A program made the position numbers and the translations under genes. DNA of 64,000 nucleotides from Anderseniella sp963700885 (GTDB lineage: Bacteria; Pseudomonadota; Alphaproteobacteria; Rhizobiales; Aestuariivirgaceae), in contig CAVOZJ010000020.1 in the NCBI GenBank assembly GCA_963700885.1, positions 310,001 to 374,000 of the forward strand, written 5' to 3'. Below the pieces are notes generated by a model that was not told the origin of the DNA, ran no database searches, and saw only the letters and a program-made list of their open reading frames with translations. Positions within the stretch are counted from its first letter, which is position 1, and the number at the start of each line of letters is the position of its first letter. Positions 42,294 through 51,918 of this stretch are shown here, one piece after another.

Positions 42294-44663
42294 ATGAGTA
42301 ACTCACGTCACCTGATGATTGTTGTTTTCGCACTGGCCGCCATGGCGGCACTGGCATTTCCGGATCGAAACGCAAGCGTGTTTACGAGTGCTCTGGCGCA
42401 GACGCAGACGCAGCAGAATGAAGAAGATGCGGAAAAGGATGATGACATTGGCTGGCCGCGTGAAATTGCCAGCAGCCTGGGCACGATCGTTATCTACCAG
42501 CCACAGATTGAAGAACTGGTCGGCCCCAGACTGAGCGGCAGGGCAGCGTTCTCGTTGCGCAAGAGCGAAAAAGCAGAGCCCAGATTTGGTGCCTTGTGGT
42601 TCAATGCCCGCGTCGATGCAGATATGGAAGAGCGCCTCGCCTATGTCGACAATGTAAGCGTTTCACGGATCACTCTTCCTGATGCCAGTGATGACGACAG
42701 GAAAAAGCTTATCAGTGCGATCGAGGAGGCGTCAGCCAAGGGGGCGACTACCATTTCCGTCGACCGGCTGGCTGTGGCGCTGCAAGAGGCTGAAACAGAA
42801 CGCAAGGAAGCCGAAAACCTCAACAATGATCCACCGAAAATCATTATCAGCAATGCGCCGGCAGTGCTGTTGTTTGTCGACGGCAAGCCAAAGCTTGGCG
42901 CCATCGAGGGCAGCAAGGTTCTGGCGATGGAAAACACGCCTTTCCCGATCATGCTCGATCCCGCGAGCAAGAGCTACTACCTGAACGGCGGTAACATCTG
43001 GTACCAGGCCAGTGCCATCGAAGGACCCTGGAAGTACACCGAAAAGGTTCCTGCCGACATATCCAGGTTGATTGAACTGACGGATGAGCAGAAGGCGGAT
43101 CTGGCCAAGCTCGTCGGTAGTGACAAGGACGAGCGCATACCTGAAATCGTTTACACCGATGTTCCCGCCGAATTGATCGTGATCGACGGCGAGCCGTCGT
43201 TCACCCCGCTGGTGGGCGCCAACCTGCTTTATGTCGAAAACTCCGAAACCGCCATGTTCCTGGACCCCGCCACACAGAAGTACTACGTGCTGCTGTCCGG
43301 CCGCTGGTATGTGAACAGCAGTATCGGCAACGATGGCTGGACCTATGTACCCTCCGGTGAGCTACCGGAGGTGTTCGCGCAAATTCCCGAAGACTCAGAG
43401 CGCGGCAGCGTACTGAGCCAGATTGCCGGAACGGACCAGGCCGAGGAAGCAGTCGCCGAGGCCAGCATACCGCAGGTGACGGCAATCGACCGCAAGCAGG
43501 CCAGCGTTGAAGTCTCTTATGACGGGGATCCTCAGTTCGAGCCGGTTGAGGGCACCGAAATGCTTTATGCCGTCAACACTTCATCGACGGTGCTCAAGAT
43601 CAAGGACCGTTATTTTGTCGTTGATCAGGGGGTCTGGTTCGTCTCCGAAAACGCCACCGGCCCATGGACGGTGGCTGACGAGGTGCCGGGTGAAGTCGAG
43701 GACATTCCGCCCAGCAATCCGGCATACAACGCGAAGTATGTGAAGGTTTATGAATCGACACCTGATTATGTTTATGTCGGTTATACACCGGGTTATCTTG
43801 GCTCATACATTTATGACGACACGATTGTTTACGGTACCGGGTATTACTACCAGCCCTGGTGGAACTCCTATTACTATCCCCGCCCACTGACCTGGGCCCT
43901 GGGTGCCTATTTCAGGCCGTGGCTGGGATGGGGATATGCTGTTGGCTGGGGACGGTTCCACTTCCATGCCGGTTTCGGCCCCGGTTACCGCTGGCACCGG
44001 CATCGCGGCCATGGCTGGTACGGGCCAGGTGGTTTCCACGCCGGCCGTTACGATAATTACCGCAGAAAGCATCATCGGGCCTCATACAACCGGCACAGCA
44101 ACAACCTGTACAACCGGGCGTCTAATCGCAACCGGAACCATTTCAAGCAGAATCGACCCAACAGGGACACGTTACGCCGAGACTTCGCCGGCAAAAGGAC
44201 AAGAGACAACAATGTCTTCACCGACCGCCAGGGCAACGTCTATCGAAAGAACAAGGACAACTGGCAAAGGCATGATGGCAAGAAGTGGAGAGACACAAAA
44301 CTTGATGGTGCAAACAGGCCGGGCGTTGGCGAGGGCCGGCCGGGCGGCAAGGACAGATTGCAGAGGCCTGTAACAAGGGACAAGGCGAAGAACGCTCAGC
44401 GGCCGGCAAAAAAGGCAAAGCAACCCGCAACGAATGCACAGCGGCCGGCAAAAAAGGCAAAACAACCGGCCAGAAAACAGAAGAAGTCGACGGCACGGAA
44501 ACGGACAAAGCCGTCCGCGCAAACGCGGCGCAAAAGTTCAAATAGTCTGAACCGCCACAGCCAGGCGCGCAGCAGAGGCAGCCAGCGCTCGCGCAGTCAT
44601 TCGACACGACGCAGCCATGGCGGGCGTGGTGGGGGTCGCAGGGGTGGCGGACGTCGCGGCTGA
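42294..44663 (+). CDS. Secreted repeat protein with aromatic and Lys/Arg-rich tail, function unknown
   Basis: A 789-aa protein I do not recognise as a named family. Signal peptide: hydrophobic residues 7-22, probable cleavage after SALAQ near 36. Three related segments (about residues 180-250, 285-350 and 395-465) each have a val/ile-rich strand, VDGKPKLGAIEG-like text, a YY--G-W--- unit and often GPW, for example SNAPAVLLFVDGKPKLGAIE and YFVVDQGVWFVSENATGPW. Then comes a Tyr/Trp/Gly region (YYYQPWWNSYYYPRPLTW), a His-rich stretch and a roughly 200-residue Lys/Arg/Gly tail with a repeated AQRPAKKAKQPA unit. It looks like a cell-surface or periplasmic structural protein. Confidence 0.7.
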   Translation: MSNSRHLMIVVFALAAMAALAFPDRNASVFTSALAQTQTQQNEEDAEKDDDIGWPREIASSLGTIVIYQPQIEELVGPRLSGRAAFSLRKSEKAEPRFGALWFNARVDADMEERLAYVDNVSVSRITLPDASDDDRKKLISAIEEASAKGATTISVDRLAVALQEAETERKEAENLNNDPPKIIISNAPAVLLFVDGKPKLGAIEGSKVLAMENTPFPIMLDPASKSYYLNGGNIWYQASAIEGPWKYTEKVPADISRLIELTDEQKADLAKLVGSDKDERIPEIVYTDVPAELIVIDGEPSFTPLVGANLLYVENSETAMFLDPATQKYYVLLSGRWYVNSSIGNDGWTYVPSGELPEVFAQIPEDSERGSVLSQIAGTDQAEEAVAEASIPQVTAIDRKQASVEVSYDGDPQFEPVEGTEMLYAVNTSSTVLKIKDRYFVVDQGVWFVSENATGPWTVADEVPGEVEDIPPSNPAYNAKYVKVYESTPDYVYVGYTPGYLGSYIYDDTIVYGTGYYYQPWWNSYYYPRPLTWALGAYFRPWLGWGYAVGWGRFHFHAGFGPGYRWHRHRGHGWYGPGGFHAGRYDNYRRKHHRASYNRHSNNLYNRASNRNRNHFKQNRPNRDTLRRDFAGKRTRDNNVFTDRQGNVYRKNKDNWQRHDGKKWRDTKLDGANRPGVGEGRPGGKDRLQRPVTRDKAKNAQRPAKKAKQPATNAQRPAKKAKQPARKQKKSTARKRTKPSAQTRRKSSNSLNRHSQARSRGSQRSRSHSTRRSHGGRGGGRRGGGRRG

Positions 44664-44860
44664 CGCGAGTTGCCGGACCTTGTAAAGGACTGGCACAGCT
44701 TGGACCTGGAGTTCGCCGCTGGATTGGGCTTCCCGGCACTTTGGCTCATCTGCTGGCAGGAAACCCTTGAGCTCATGCCCTGAAAACTGATGCGCACTTC
44801 CGCCCGCTCCCGGTTCGAGCAGGCGGAAGAGCAGAAGTTCGATCCCCGGATGTTGATCCC

Positions 44861-45679
44861 TCAGCGGCGGGTTACGACGACTTCAAGGTAAGCCGATGGA
44901 ACAACCATTGTGCCGTCATCTGCCACATTATTGCGGCTGATCAGATCCAGCAGATCTTCGCTGAGTGATGCACGCGCATCGGTGTCCAGTGCGCCAAACG
45001 CCTTGTGGGTGGGCCCATAAAAGTCACGGAAAACTTCCAGCCAGTGATCGGGTGAGCGATATCTGAAGGCAAAATCCCGCTCAACGGCCACGATACTTGA
45101 ACTGGCTTTGCCAAACAGCTCCTCAAGCCGGGATTTGGTGCCCCACAGGGAGGGAGGCTGTACACCGGCAGGCGGTGGCATATAGCGGCCAATCACCTTG
45201 AACAGAGCGCCTATGAAGCCGTCCGGTGTCCAGTTGGCAAGACCGATCTTGCCGCCGCTTCTGCAGACCCGAAGCATCTCTGCGGCTGCCTTGTTCTGGT
45301 CGGGAGTAAACATCACTCCAAAGGTTGAACCAACTGCATCAAAGCTTGCCGCAGCAAATGGCAAATCTTCAGCATCAGCTACCTGAAATGCCACATCAAG
45401 GCGTTCAGTGTCGGCACGTTCCTTGCCGCGCTCCAGAAGTCCGGGAACATAATCGGTGGACGTTACATTTGCCCACCTGCGCGCTGCAGCCAGAGTAAAA
45501 TTGCCATTTCCCGCAGCTATATCAAGAACCTTCTGACCTGAACGAAGGTCCAGTGCTTCGGCAAGGTTCTCACCGACAATCTGCAGGGTTGTGCCGACAA
45601 TTGCGTAATCTCCTGAAGACCAGGCGGCGTTCTGCTTGGCCTTGATTGCAGCAAAATCAGGTTGTGTATTCTGTTCCAT
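44861..45679 (-). CDS. SAM-dependent class I methyltransferase
   Basis: Methyltransferase of 272 aa, UbiE/Methyltransf_11 type. Motif I is VLDIAAGNGNFTLAAARR (about residue 51), followed by the acidic STDYVPGLLERGKER, VADAEDLPFAAASFDAVGST and the post-motif MLRVCRSGGKIGLANWTPDG. ATG at 45677-45679 has AAGGAAA upstream; a longer frame exists without support. Convergent with the secreted protein gene and divergent from the regulator gene at 45929. Substrate is unknown. Confidence 0.8.
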   Translation of the reverse strand: MEQNTQPDFAAIKAKQNAAWSSGDYAIVGTTLQIVGENLAEALDLRSGQKVLDIAAGNGNFTLAAARRWANVTSTDYVPGLLERGKERADTERLDVAFQVADAEDLPFAAASFDAVGSTFGVMFTPDQNKAAAEMLRVCRSGGKIGLANWTPDGFIGALFKVIGRYMPPPAGVQPPSLWGTKSRLEELFGKASSSIVAVERDFAFRYRSPDHWLEVFRDFYGPTHKAFGALDTDARASLSEDLLDLISRNNVADDGTMVVPSAYLEVVVTRR

Positions 45680-45928
45680 TGCAGTTTCCTTTCTGATGTC
45701 CGGCCGGCACCATGCCAACCCGGGCAGGCCATCCGATGAACTGGTCATCAGTTGCGCTGCCTGTCGAAAATCACCTTCAAGGAAAAATCATCCCGATGCT
45801 TGCAGACGGAGCTTAGAAATTCTGCAGAACTTGTGCATAATCGTGCAGAACACCGATTTGGACGCCTTTTTATAGGCGCTTTTGAACACGCTCCGCTCAG
45901 CGTTTGTGTAAAGACGGCATAATTCATT

Positions 45929-47515
45929 GTGATTTACAGTTTTGAAAAATTCGAACTGGATACTGATCGATTTGAATTGCGAATGGATGGGTCGCTGCGC
46001 AAAGTCGAACCGCAGGTATTCGCGCTGCTCGAATTGATCGTCTCCAATCACACCAGAATGGTGACCAAGGACGAGATCAATCTGCATGTCTGGGGCGGCA
46101 GGGTTGTATCGGAGGCTGTAGTCAACAGCCGGGTTCGCATGGCGCGTCGGGCCATCGGGGATGATGGCAAGGCACAGAAACTGATCCGAACCGTGCACAG
46201 ACGCGGGTTCCGGTTCGTTGGCGAGGTGGAAATTACAAATCCGGTTGCCGTTGTGCAGATCATCGAAGCAAGCAGAGATGAGGCAACGAACCCGCACCAG
46301 GCCGGCAGCACCAGGACCTCCCCATCTGGCGAGCGGCCTTCAATTGCAGTGCTTCCACTTCAGGTCCTGACACCTGACGAGCGCTTTGGAGCCTTGGGCG
46401 ATGCAGTTTCGCAGGAGGTCATTCTGGAGCTTTCCCGCCTGCACTGGCTGTTCGTCATTGCCCGCGGTTCGACATTCAGGTTCCGCGATGCCGCTGTTGA
46501 TATTGCTGAGACAGGCAGAATATTGGGCGCCCGGTACGTGCTTTCCGGTACCATTGCCTTTTGTGATCGCACCAGTGTCGTAACGGTCGAACTGTCGCAC
46601 GCGCCCGGTGGCCAGGTGATCTGGGCTGATCGGTTCGAGAGCCCGGTGGATGATTTACTGCAGTTACGTTCCACAATATCGGCAAACATAGTCACTGCCG
46701 TTGAAACGCGGATTCAGGTCAAGGAAGCAATCGAAGCCGCCAGACTGCCGACAGAAAACCTGGACGCCTGGTCGGCATATCATCGCGGATTGTGGCACAT
46801 GTATCGCTTCAATCAGCATGACAATGCTATCGCGGCGCATATGTTCGATCGTGCTGTTTCGGCTGACAACAGCTTTGCACGAGCACATGCAGGCCTGTCA
46901 TTTACACATTTTCAGAATGCATTTCTGGGACATTCTGGAGAACCCGCCGAACAGACCAGACTTGCACAACTGTATGCCGAAAAAAGCATGCAACTGGATC
47001 CGTTTGATCCTTTCGTGAACCTGACCATGGGGCGATCAAAATGGCTGTCGGGAAATCTGGATGCAGGTTTGCCCTGGCTCGAAAGAAGTATCGAGTTAAG
47101 TCCCAACTACGCCTTTGCCATTTACAACCGGGCTTTGCTTGGCACCATGATGGGAGATGCAGAAACTGCTCAGGACAACATCATGAAGGCGATATCCCTC
47201 AGCCCCATCGATCCGCTCAATTATGCCATGCTGGCAACTCGAGCGTTGTCTCACATTGTTCGCGGTGACTATGAAGCGGCAATCAATTGGGCAGAACGCG
47301 CTACAAAGGCGCCCAATGCACACATGCATATCCATGCTGTTGCGGCATTGGCGCATGAGCTTGGTGGCAGGAACCAGCTTGCCAGTATCGATGCCGACAG
47401 AATTCGCCAGACCAACAGGGGCTATTGTCAGGCCGATTTCTTCAAGGCTTTTCCGTTCACCGACAACGAAACGAAGTCACTTGCAAAAGCAGCATTGGCC
47501 CGGCTTGGGCTCTGA
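45929..47515 (+). CDS. Winged-helix (OmpR/CadC-type) regulator with TPR repeats
   Basis: A 528-aa protein starting at GTG. Residues 1-100 form a trans_reg_C winged helix: FELRMDGSLRKVEPQVFALL, VTKDEINLHVWGGRVVSEAV and RTVHRRGFRFVGEVEI. The middle (about 130-260) has PSIAVLPLQVLTPDERFGAL and ILGARYVLSGTIAFCDRTSV, the FlgO/adenylate-cyclase-associated fold often found in such proteins. The C-terminal half contains TPR-like helices (AEKSMQLDPFDPFVNLTMG, LERSIELSPNYAFAIYNRA). No membrane helix is seen, unlike CadC. Signal and targets are unknown. Confidence 0.8.
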   Translation: MIYSFEKFELDTDRFELRMDGSLRKVEPQVFALLELIVSNHTRMVTKDEINLHVWGGRVVSEAVVNSRVRMARRAIGDDGKAQKLIRTVHRRGFRFVGEVEITNPVAVVQIIEASRDEATNPHQAGSTRTSPSGERPSIAVLPLQVLTPDERFGALGDAVSQEVILELSRLHWLFVIARGSTFRFRDAAVDIAETGRILGARYVLSGTIAFCDRTSVVTVELSHAPGGQVIWADRFESPVDDLLQLRSTISANIVTAVETRIQVKEAIEAARLPTENLDAWSAYHRGLWHMYRFNQHDNAIAAHMFDRAVSADNSFARAHAGLSFTHFQNAFLGHSGEPAEQTRLAQLYAEKSMQLDPFDPFVNLTMGRSKWLSGNLDAGLPWLERSIELSPNYAFAIYNRALLGTMMGDAETAQDNIMKAISLSPIDPLNYAMLATRALSHIVRGDYEAAINWAERATKAPNAHMHIHAVAALAHELGGRNQLASIDADRIRQTNRGYCQADFFKAFPFTDNETKSLAKAALARLGL

Positions 47516-47686
47516 TTAAACATCCAGCCAGTGTCAAGAATCAGTGCGTAAATTTTGTGCAGTGCGATAATTTTCATGCAGAGTTTACCTTCTCCAGCCA
47601 ATAGATAATCGCATTATGTAAAGGGAAATTGTTTATTTTCATTTTAAAACAATATGTTAACAAATAATCATTTTTTGATTGAAAAG

Positions 47687-47702
47687 TGGCATACAACTTG
47701 AA
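47687..47702 (+). promoter_or_regulatory. Candidate sigma54 promoter upstream of urtA
   Basis: TGGCAT-N5-TTGAA resembles the -24/-12 consensus TGGCAC-N5-TTGCA with correct spacing; the -12 C is replaced by A. It lies 42 bases before the urtA start in an otherwise AT-rich leader. Urea transport operons are commonly NtrC/sigma54 controlled, which fits, but no clear NtrC site was found. Confidence 0.4.
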
Positions 47703-47743
47703 GTGCATGTTGCGTCGCAAAACAAAATCGCGGGAGACGCAAA

Positions 47744-49048
47744 ATGTTCAAATCACGAATTGCAATGTCTGGGTTCAGGGCGGCTCTCATTGGCGCTGCA
47801 CTGATGTCAACGTCAGCCATGGTGTCGGCTGAAGAAACCATCAAGGTCGGTGTTCTGCACTCACTGTCAGGTACCATGGCCATTTCAGAAACAACTCTGA
47901 AAGACGTCATGCTGATGCTCATCGAGGAGCAGAACAAGAAGGGTGGCCTGCTGGGCAAGAAGCTTGAAGCCGTGGTCGTTGATCCGGCCTCCGACTGGCC
48001 GCTGTTTGCCGAAAAGGCCCGTGAGTTACTCGAAAAGGAAAAAGTCGCAGCTGTGTTTGGAGCATGGACATCCGTTTCGCGCAAGTCGGTCTTGCCGGTC
48101 TTCGAGGAACTGAACGGGCTGCTTTTCTATCCGGTTCAGTATGAGGGTGAGGAAAGCTCCAGAAACGTGTTCTACACTGGAGCAGCTCCCAATCAGCAGG
48201 CAATCCCTGCCGTCGACTATCTTATGAGTGAAGAGGGTGGTTCGGTAGAACGCTGGGTTCTTGCAGGTACCGACTATGTCTATCCGCGCACCACGAACAA
48301 GATCCTGGAAGCCTACCTGAAAGCAAAGGGTGTGGCTGCAGAGGATATCATGATCAACTACACCCCGTTTGGACATTCTGACTGGCAGACCATCGTATCA
48401 GACATCAAGAAGTTCGGCGCCGCCGGAAAGAAAACGGCCGTGGTGTCCACAATCAATGGTGATGCCAATGTCCCGTTCTACAAGGAATTGGGCAATCAGG
48501 GTGTCAAGGCAGAAGACATACCGGTAGTTGCATTTTCTGTCGGAGAAGAGGAACTGGCAGGTCTCGATACCGCGCCGCTGGTTGGTCACCTGGCCGCCTG
48601 GAATTATTTCCAGAGTGTGCAAGCTCCGGTGAACACCAGCTTTGTGAAGACCTGGAAGGCCTATATCAAGGACGACAAGCGCGTTACCAACGACCCCATG
48701 GAGGCTCACTTTATTGGCTTCAATATGTGGGTTGAGGCAGTCAAGAAGGCAGGTACAACAAATCCGGACGCGGTTGGCAAAGCCATCATCGGTGTTACCG
48801 TTCCAAACCTCTCGGGTGGTTATTCGGCCATGATGCCAAACCACCATATCACCAAACCGGTTCTGATTGGTGAGATTCAGGCTGACGGCCAGTTTGAAAC
48901 TGTTTGGTCGACATCAGGCCTGGTAGTCGGCGATGCCTGGTCAGACTTCCTGGATGGTTCCAGGGACCTGATCTCGGATTGGCGGCTTCCGATGTCATGC
49001 GGCAACTACAACGTGAAGGCCGGCAAGTGTGGCGGTCAGGGAAGTTAA
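47744..49048 (+). CDS. urtA: Urea ABC transporter, substrate-binding protein
   Basis: Periplasmic urea-binding protein of 434 aa with a signal peptide (cleavage near VSAEE, about residue 29). EETIKVGVLHSLSGTMAISE opens the mature domain, and WALVDPASDWP-like text (VVVDPASDWPLFAEKARELL), AAVFGAWTSVSRKSVLPVFE and FYPVQYEGEESSRNVFYTGA are characteristic of the UrtA branch of amide-binding proteins. GGGAGACG precedes the ATG. It is followed by a strong terminator and then urtB, typical for over-expression of the binding protein. Confidence 0.93.
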   Translation: MFKSRIAMSGFRAALIGAALMSTSAMVSAEETIKVGVLHSLSGTMAISETTLKDVMLMLIEEQNKKGGLLGKKLEAVVVDPASDWPLFAEKARELLEKEKVAAVFGAWTSVSRKSVLPVFEELNGLLFYPVQYEGEESSRNVFYTGAAPNQQAIPAVDYLMSEEGGSVERWVLAGTDYVYPRTTNKILEAYLKAKGVAAEDIMINYTPFGHSDWQTIVSDIKKFGAAGKKTAVVSTINGDANVPFYKELGNQGVKAEDIPVVAFSVGEEELAGLDTAPLVGHLAAWNYFQSVQAPVNTSFVKTWKAYIKDDKRVTNDPMEAHFIGFNMWVEAVKKAGTTNPDAVGKAIIGVTVPNLSGGYSAMMPNHHITKPVLIGEIQADGQFETVWSTSGLVVGDAWSDFLDGSRDLISDWRLPMSCGNYNVKAGKCGGQGS

Positions 49049-49066
49049 CCGGGTTTCCTCCAACTT

Positions 49067-49106
49067 GGGGCAGCCTCAGAATTCCAAACCGGGCTGCCCC
49101 TTTTTC
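49067..49106 (+). terminator. Intra-operon rho-independent terminator between urtA and urtB
   Basis: Perfect 9-base arms GGGGCAGCC (49067-49075) and GGCTGCCCC (49092-49100) enclose a 16-base loop and are followed by TTTTTCTCTT. Its place 19 bases after the urtA stop suggests partial termination, giving more UrtA than downstream products. Confidence 0.85.
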
Positions 49107-49147
49107 TCTTACTTCTGCAACACGTCGCAGGGACGGACGCTCGATTA

Positions 49148-50764
49148 ATGACAATTTTGCGCACAGTGGCAGCCCTGGTCGCTAACCTGATTGTAGCCGT
49201 CATGTTGACGGTTGTTCCTGTACAGTCGGCTGATCTTGAAACAGCGCTTTCCGGTTTGAAGGAAAAAAATTTCAGCAAGCGGCTCAATGCAGTCGGCGAA
49301 ATCGCTGCATCCGGCAATGAGCGCGCAGCTGATATTCTCGTCGCACTTGCAGACAACAGGATTTTTGTTGTCAGGCCGGATGGCAGGGTTGTGATCGCTG
49401 ATGTTGCCAGTTCCGGTTCATACTTTGATGCAGTAACGGGTGAAGGCATTGCTACACTTGATGCTTCTGCGCTCGAAAAAGTTCGTATCAATAACAGGAT
49501 GCGCGGTGCTATCCGCGATGCTCTTGGCAGTCTGACACTGCGTTCGAAAGACCGACAGCGACGTTTGTCGGCTGCGCGCACCATGTTGACATCACCTGAC
49601 ATACAGGCACTGGATAGTCTCACCGCAGCCATTGCCGCTGAGGATGACGTAGAAGTGAAGCTGGCCATGCAACAGGCCCATGCTGCCGCCATCCTTGCGT
49701 CGGACAAACCCGAGGAAGACAAGCTCGCAGCGATAAATGTCATTAAACCCATGGCCAATCAGGATGCGATCGCATTGCTGACACCAGTCGCGAACAGCAG
49801 TTCAGGCGCTGTGGCCGAAAGTGCTCGGGCAGCTCTGGCGACCATTGATAGTTCGCTTGCAGTCTGGCGTAATGCCCAGAACGTTGTATACGGCATAAGT
49901 CTCGGGTCCGTGCTGCTGCTTGCCGCAATTGGACTTGCCATCACCTTTGGCGTCATGGGCGTCATCAACATGGCGCATGGCGAGATGGTTATGCTGGGTG
50001 CCTACGTGACCTTCATGGTGCAGGAGCTCATCCGCCAGGCGATGCCCGGCCTGTTCGACTGGTCATTGCTGATCGCATTGCCACTGGCGTTTGCTTTGAC
50101 CGGCCTGGTAGGCATTGCCATGGAACGCGGCATCATCCGGTTTCTGTATGGCCGCCCGCTTGAAACACTGTTGGCGACCTGGGGCGTGTCGCTTGTCCTG
50201 CAACAGGCAGTAAGAACAATTTTCGGACCCAACAATCGTGAGGTTGGCAATCCGTCATGGATGTCCGGCTCGCTTGAACTTGGCCAGCTTACTCTCACCT
50301 GGAACCGGCTTTACATCGTTGCATTTGCAATGATGATCTTTGCGCTTCTATTTCTTGCAATGCGCTTCACCGGCTTTGGCCTTCAGATGCGGGCCGTGGT
50401 GCAAAACCGGCGCATGGCAGGCTCAATGGGCATCCGCACAAGGTGGATTGATGCGCTGACATTCGGTCTGGGCTCCGGCATTGCCGGTATTGCCGGTGTT
50501 GCCATCAGCCAGATTGACAACGTCAGTCCCAATCTTGGGCAGAGCTACATCATTGACAGTTTCATGGTTGTTGTATTTGGCGGTGTAGGGAACCTGTGGG
50601 GAACGCTGGTCGGCGCAATGACGCTGGGCATCGCCAACAAATTTCTCGAACCCTATGCCGGCGCTGTTCTGGCAAAGGTTTTGATGCTGGTGTTTATTAT
50701 CCTGTTTATCCAGAAGCGTCCGCGCGGTCTGTTTGCACTGAAGGGCAGGGGAGCGGAGGCATGA
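49148..50764 (+). CDS. urtB: Urea ABC transporter, permease UrtB
   Basis: Inner-membrane permease of the LivH type, 538 aa. A signal-like N-terminus and a periplasmic helical extension (about 25-235, EDKLAAINVIKPMANQDAIA) precede the membrane domain, as is usual in UrtB. The permease core has AIGLAITFGVMGVINMAHGE, VQNRRMAGSMGIRTRWIDAL and the end FIQKRPRGLFALKGRG. Its stop overlaps the urtC start (ATGA). Confidence 0.92.
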   Translation: MTILRTVAALVANLIVAVMLTVVPVQSADLETALSGLKEKNFSKRLNAVGEIAASGNERAADILVALADNRIFVVRPDGRVVIADVASSGSYFDAVTGEGIATLDASALEKVRINNRMRGAIRDALGSLTLRSKDRQRRLSAARTMLTSPDIQALDSLTAAIAAEDDVEVKLAMQQAHAAAILASDKPEEDKLAAINVIKPMANQDAIALLTPVANSSSGAVAESARAALATIDSSLAVWRNAQNVVYGISLGSVLLLAAIGLAITFGVMGVINMAHGEMVMLGAYVTFMVQELIRQAMPGLFDWSLLIALPLAFALTGLVGIAMERGIIRFLYGRPLETLLATWGVSLVLQQAVRTIFGPNNREVGNPSWMSGSLELGQLTLTWNRLYIVAFAMMIFALLFLAMRFTGFGLQMRAVVQNRRMAGSMGIRTRWIDALTFGLGSGIAGIAGVAISQIDNVSPNLGQSYIIDSFMVVVFGGVGNLWGTLVGAMTLGIANKFLEPYAGAVLAKVLMLVFIILFIQKRPRGLFALKGRGAEA

Positions 50765-51918
50765 TCTCAGCAATGTTGTTGCGTGCACTTGGCGGGCGAA
50801 GCATCTGGTTTCTGGCAATCCTTGCAGCAATAGCCGTTGCAGTCCCTGTCATGCATCTGGCGTTGCCAGCCGGTAGTTCCTTGCACCTGTCGGGATATGC
50901 CGTGGCACTGATGGGTAAGTATTTGTGCTTCGCCCTGCTGGCGCTTTCAGTCGATTTGATTTGGGGCTACTGCGGTATTCTTTCCCTGGGTCATGGCGCA
51001 TTTTTCGCTCTTGGCGGTTATGCCATGGGTATGTATCTCATGCGCCAGATCGGAACCCGCGGAGTGTACGCAAATCCTGAACTCCCCGATTTCATGGTAT
51101 TTCTGAACTGGCAGGAGTTGCCCTGGTACTGGTACGGTTTCGACAGTTTTTTCTTTGCCGCCATTATGGTGCTGGCTGTTCCCGGATTGTTGGCTTTTGT
51201 TTTCGGCTGGTTTGCATTCAGATCAAGGGTGACCGGGGTCTATTTCTCCATCATTACGCAGGCCATGACCTATGCCTTGCTGCTGGCATTCTTCAGAAAT
51301 GACATGGGGTTTGGCGGCAATAATGGATTGACGGATTTCAAGGATATCATCGGGTTTTCCCTGCAGGCAGAGGGCACGCGCGCCGGATTGTTTGCTGCTT
51401 CCGCAGTTGCTCTGGGGCTGGGTTACATTATCTGCCGCCTCATCACCACGTCACGAGCCGGGAAGGTACTTGAAGCCATTCGGGATTCTGAAAGTCGCAC
51501 CAGGTTTCTCGGTTACAAGGTGGAGCACTACAAGCTTTTCGTATTTGTCGTGTCTGCCGGCCTGGCAGGTATTGCGGGTGCGCTTTATGTGCCACAGGTC
51601 GGTATCATCAATCCCAGCGAGTTTTCCCCGGCCAATTCAATTGAGATTGTCATCGCAGTCGCTGTTGGCGGCCGCGGCACGTTGATTGGTGCAGTGTTGG
51701 GAGCAATCCTGGTCAACTATGCAAAGACCTGGTTTACCGGTGCATTGCCGGAATACTGGTTGTTTGCGCTGGGCGGCCTTTTCATAGCCGTGACCCTGTT
51801 TCTGCCCAAGGGGATCATGGGACTGGCAACACAAGTGCGGCAAAACTTCTTCAGCAACCTTTGTAAGCCAGTTGCGACCCCTGATTTGCGGCATGGCCGG
51901 CAGGAGGCGGCAGAATGA
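50761..51918 (+). CDS. urtC: Urea ABC transporter, permease UrtC
   Basis: LivM-type permease of 385 aa with about ten membrane helices. GYCGILSLGHGAFFALGGYA, FRSRVTGVYFSIITQAMTYA, MGFGGNNGLTDF and IRDSESRTRFLGYKVEHYKL match the UrtC family. ATG at 50761 overlaps the urtB stop by 4 bases; the frame is open upstream of it only inside urtB. The stop overlaps urtD, so the five transporter genes are translationally linked after urtA. Confidence 0.92.
   Translation: MISAMLLRALGGRSIWFLAILAAIAVAVPVMHLALPAGSSLHLSGYAVALMGKYLCFALLALSVDLIWGYCGILSLGHGAFFALGGYAMGMYLMRQIGTRGVYANPELPDFMVFLNWQELPWYWYGFDSFFFAAIMVLAVPGLLAFVFGWFAFRSRVTGVYFSIITQAMTYALLLAFFRNDMGFGGNNGLTDFKDIIGFSLQAEGTRAGLFAASAVALGLGYIICRLITTSRAGKVLEAIRDSESRTRFLGYKVEHYKLFVFVVSAGLAGIAGALYVPQVGIINPSEFSPANSIEIVIAVAVGGRGTLIGAVLGAILVNYAKTWFTGALPEYWLFALGGLFIAVTLFLPKGIMGLATQVRQNFFSNLCKPVATPDLRHGRQEAAE

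Noticed and set aside
43903..44373. Plus-strand frame of 156 codons inside the secreted protein gene
   Set aside because: Shadow frame generated by the repetitive basic tail; composition is Thr/Ala-rich without domain.
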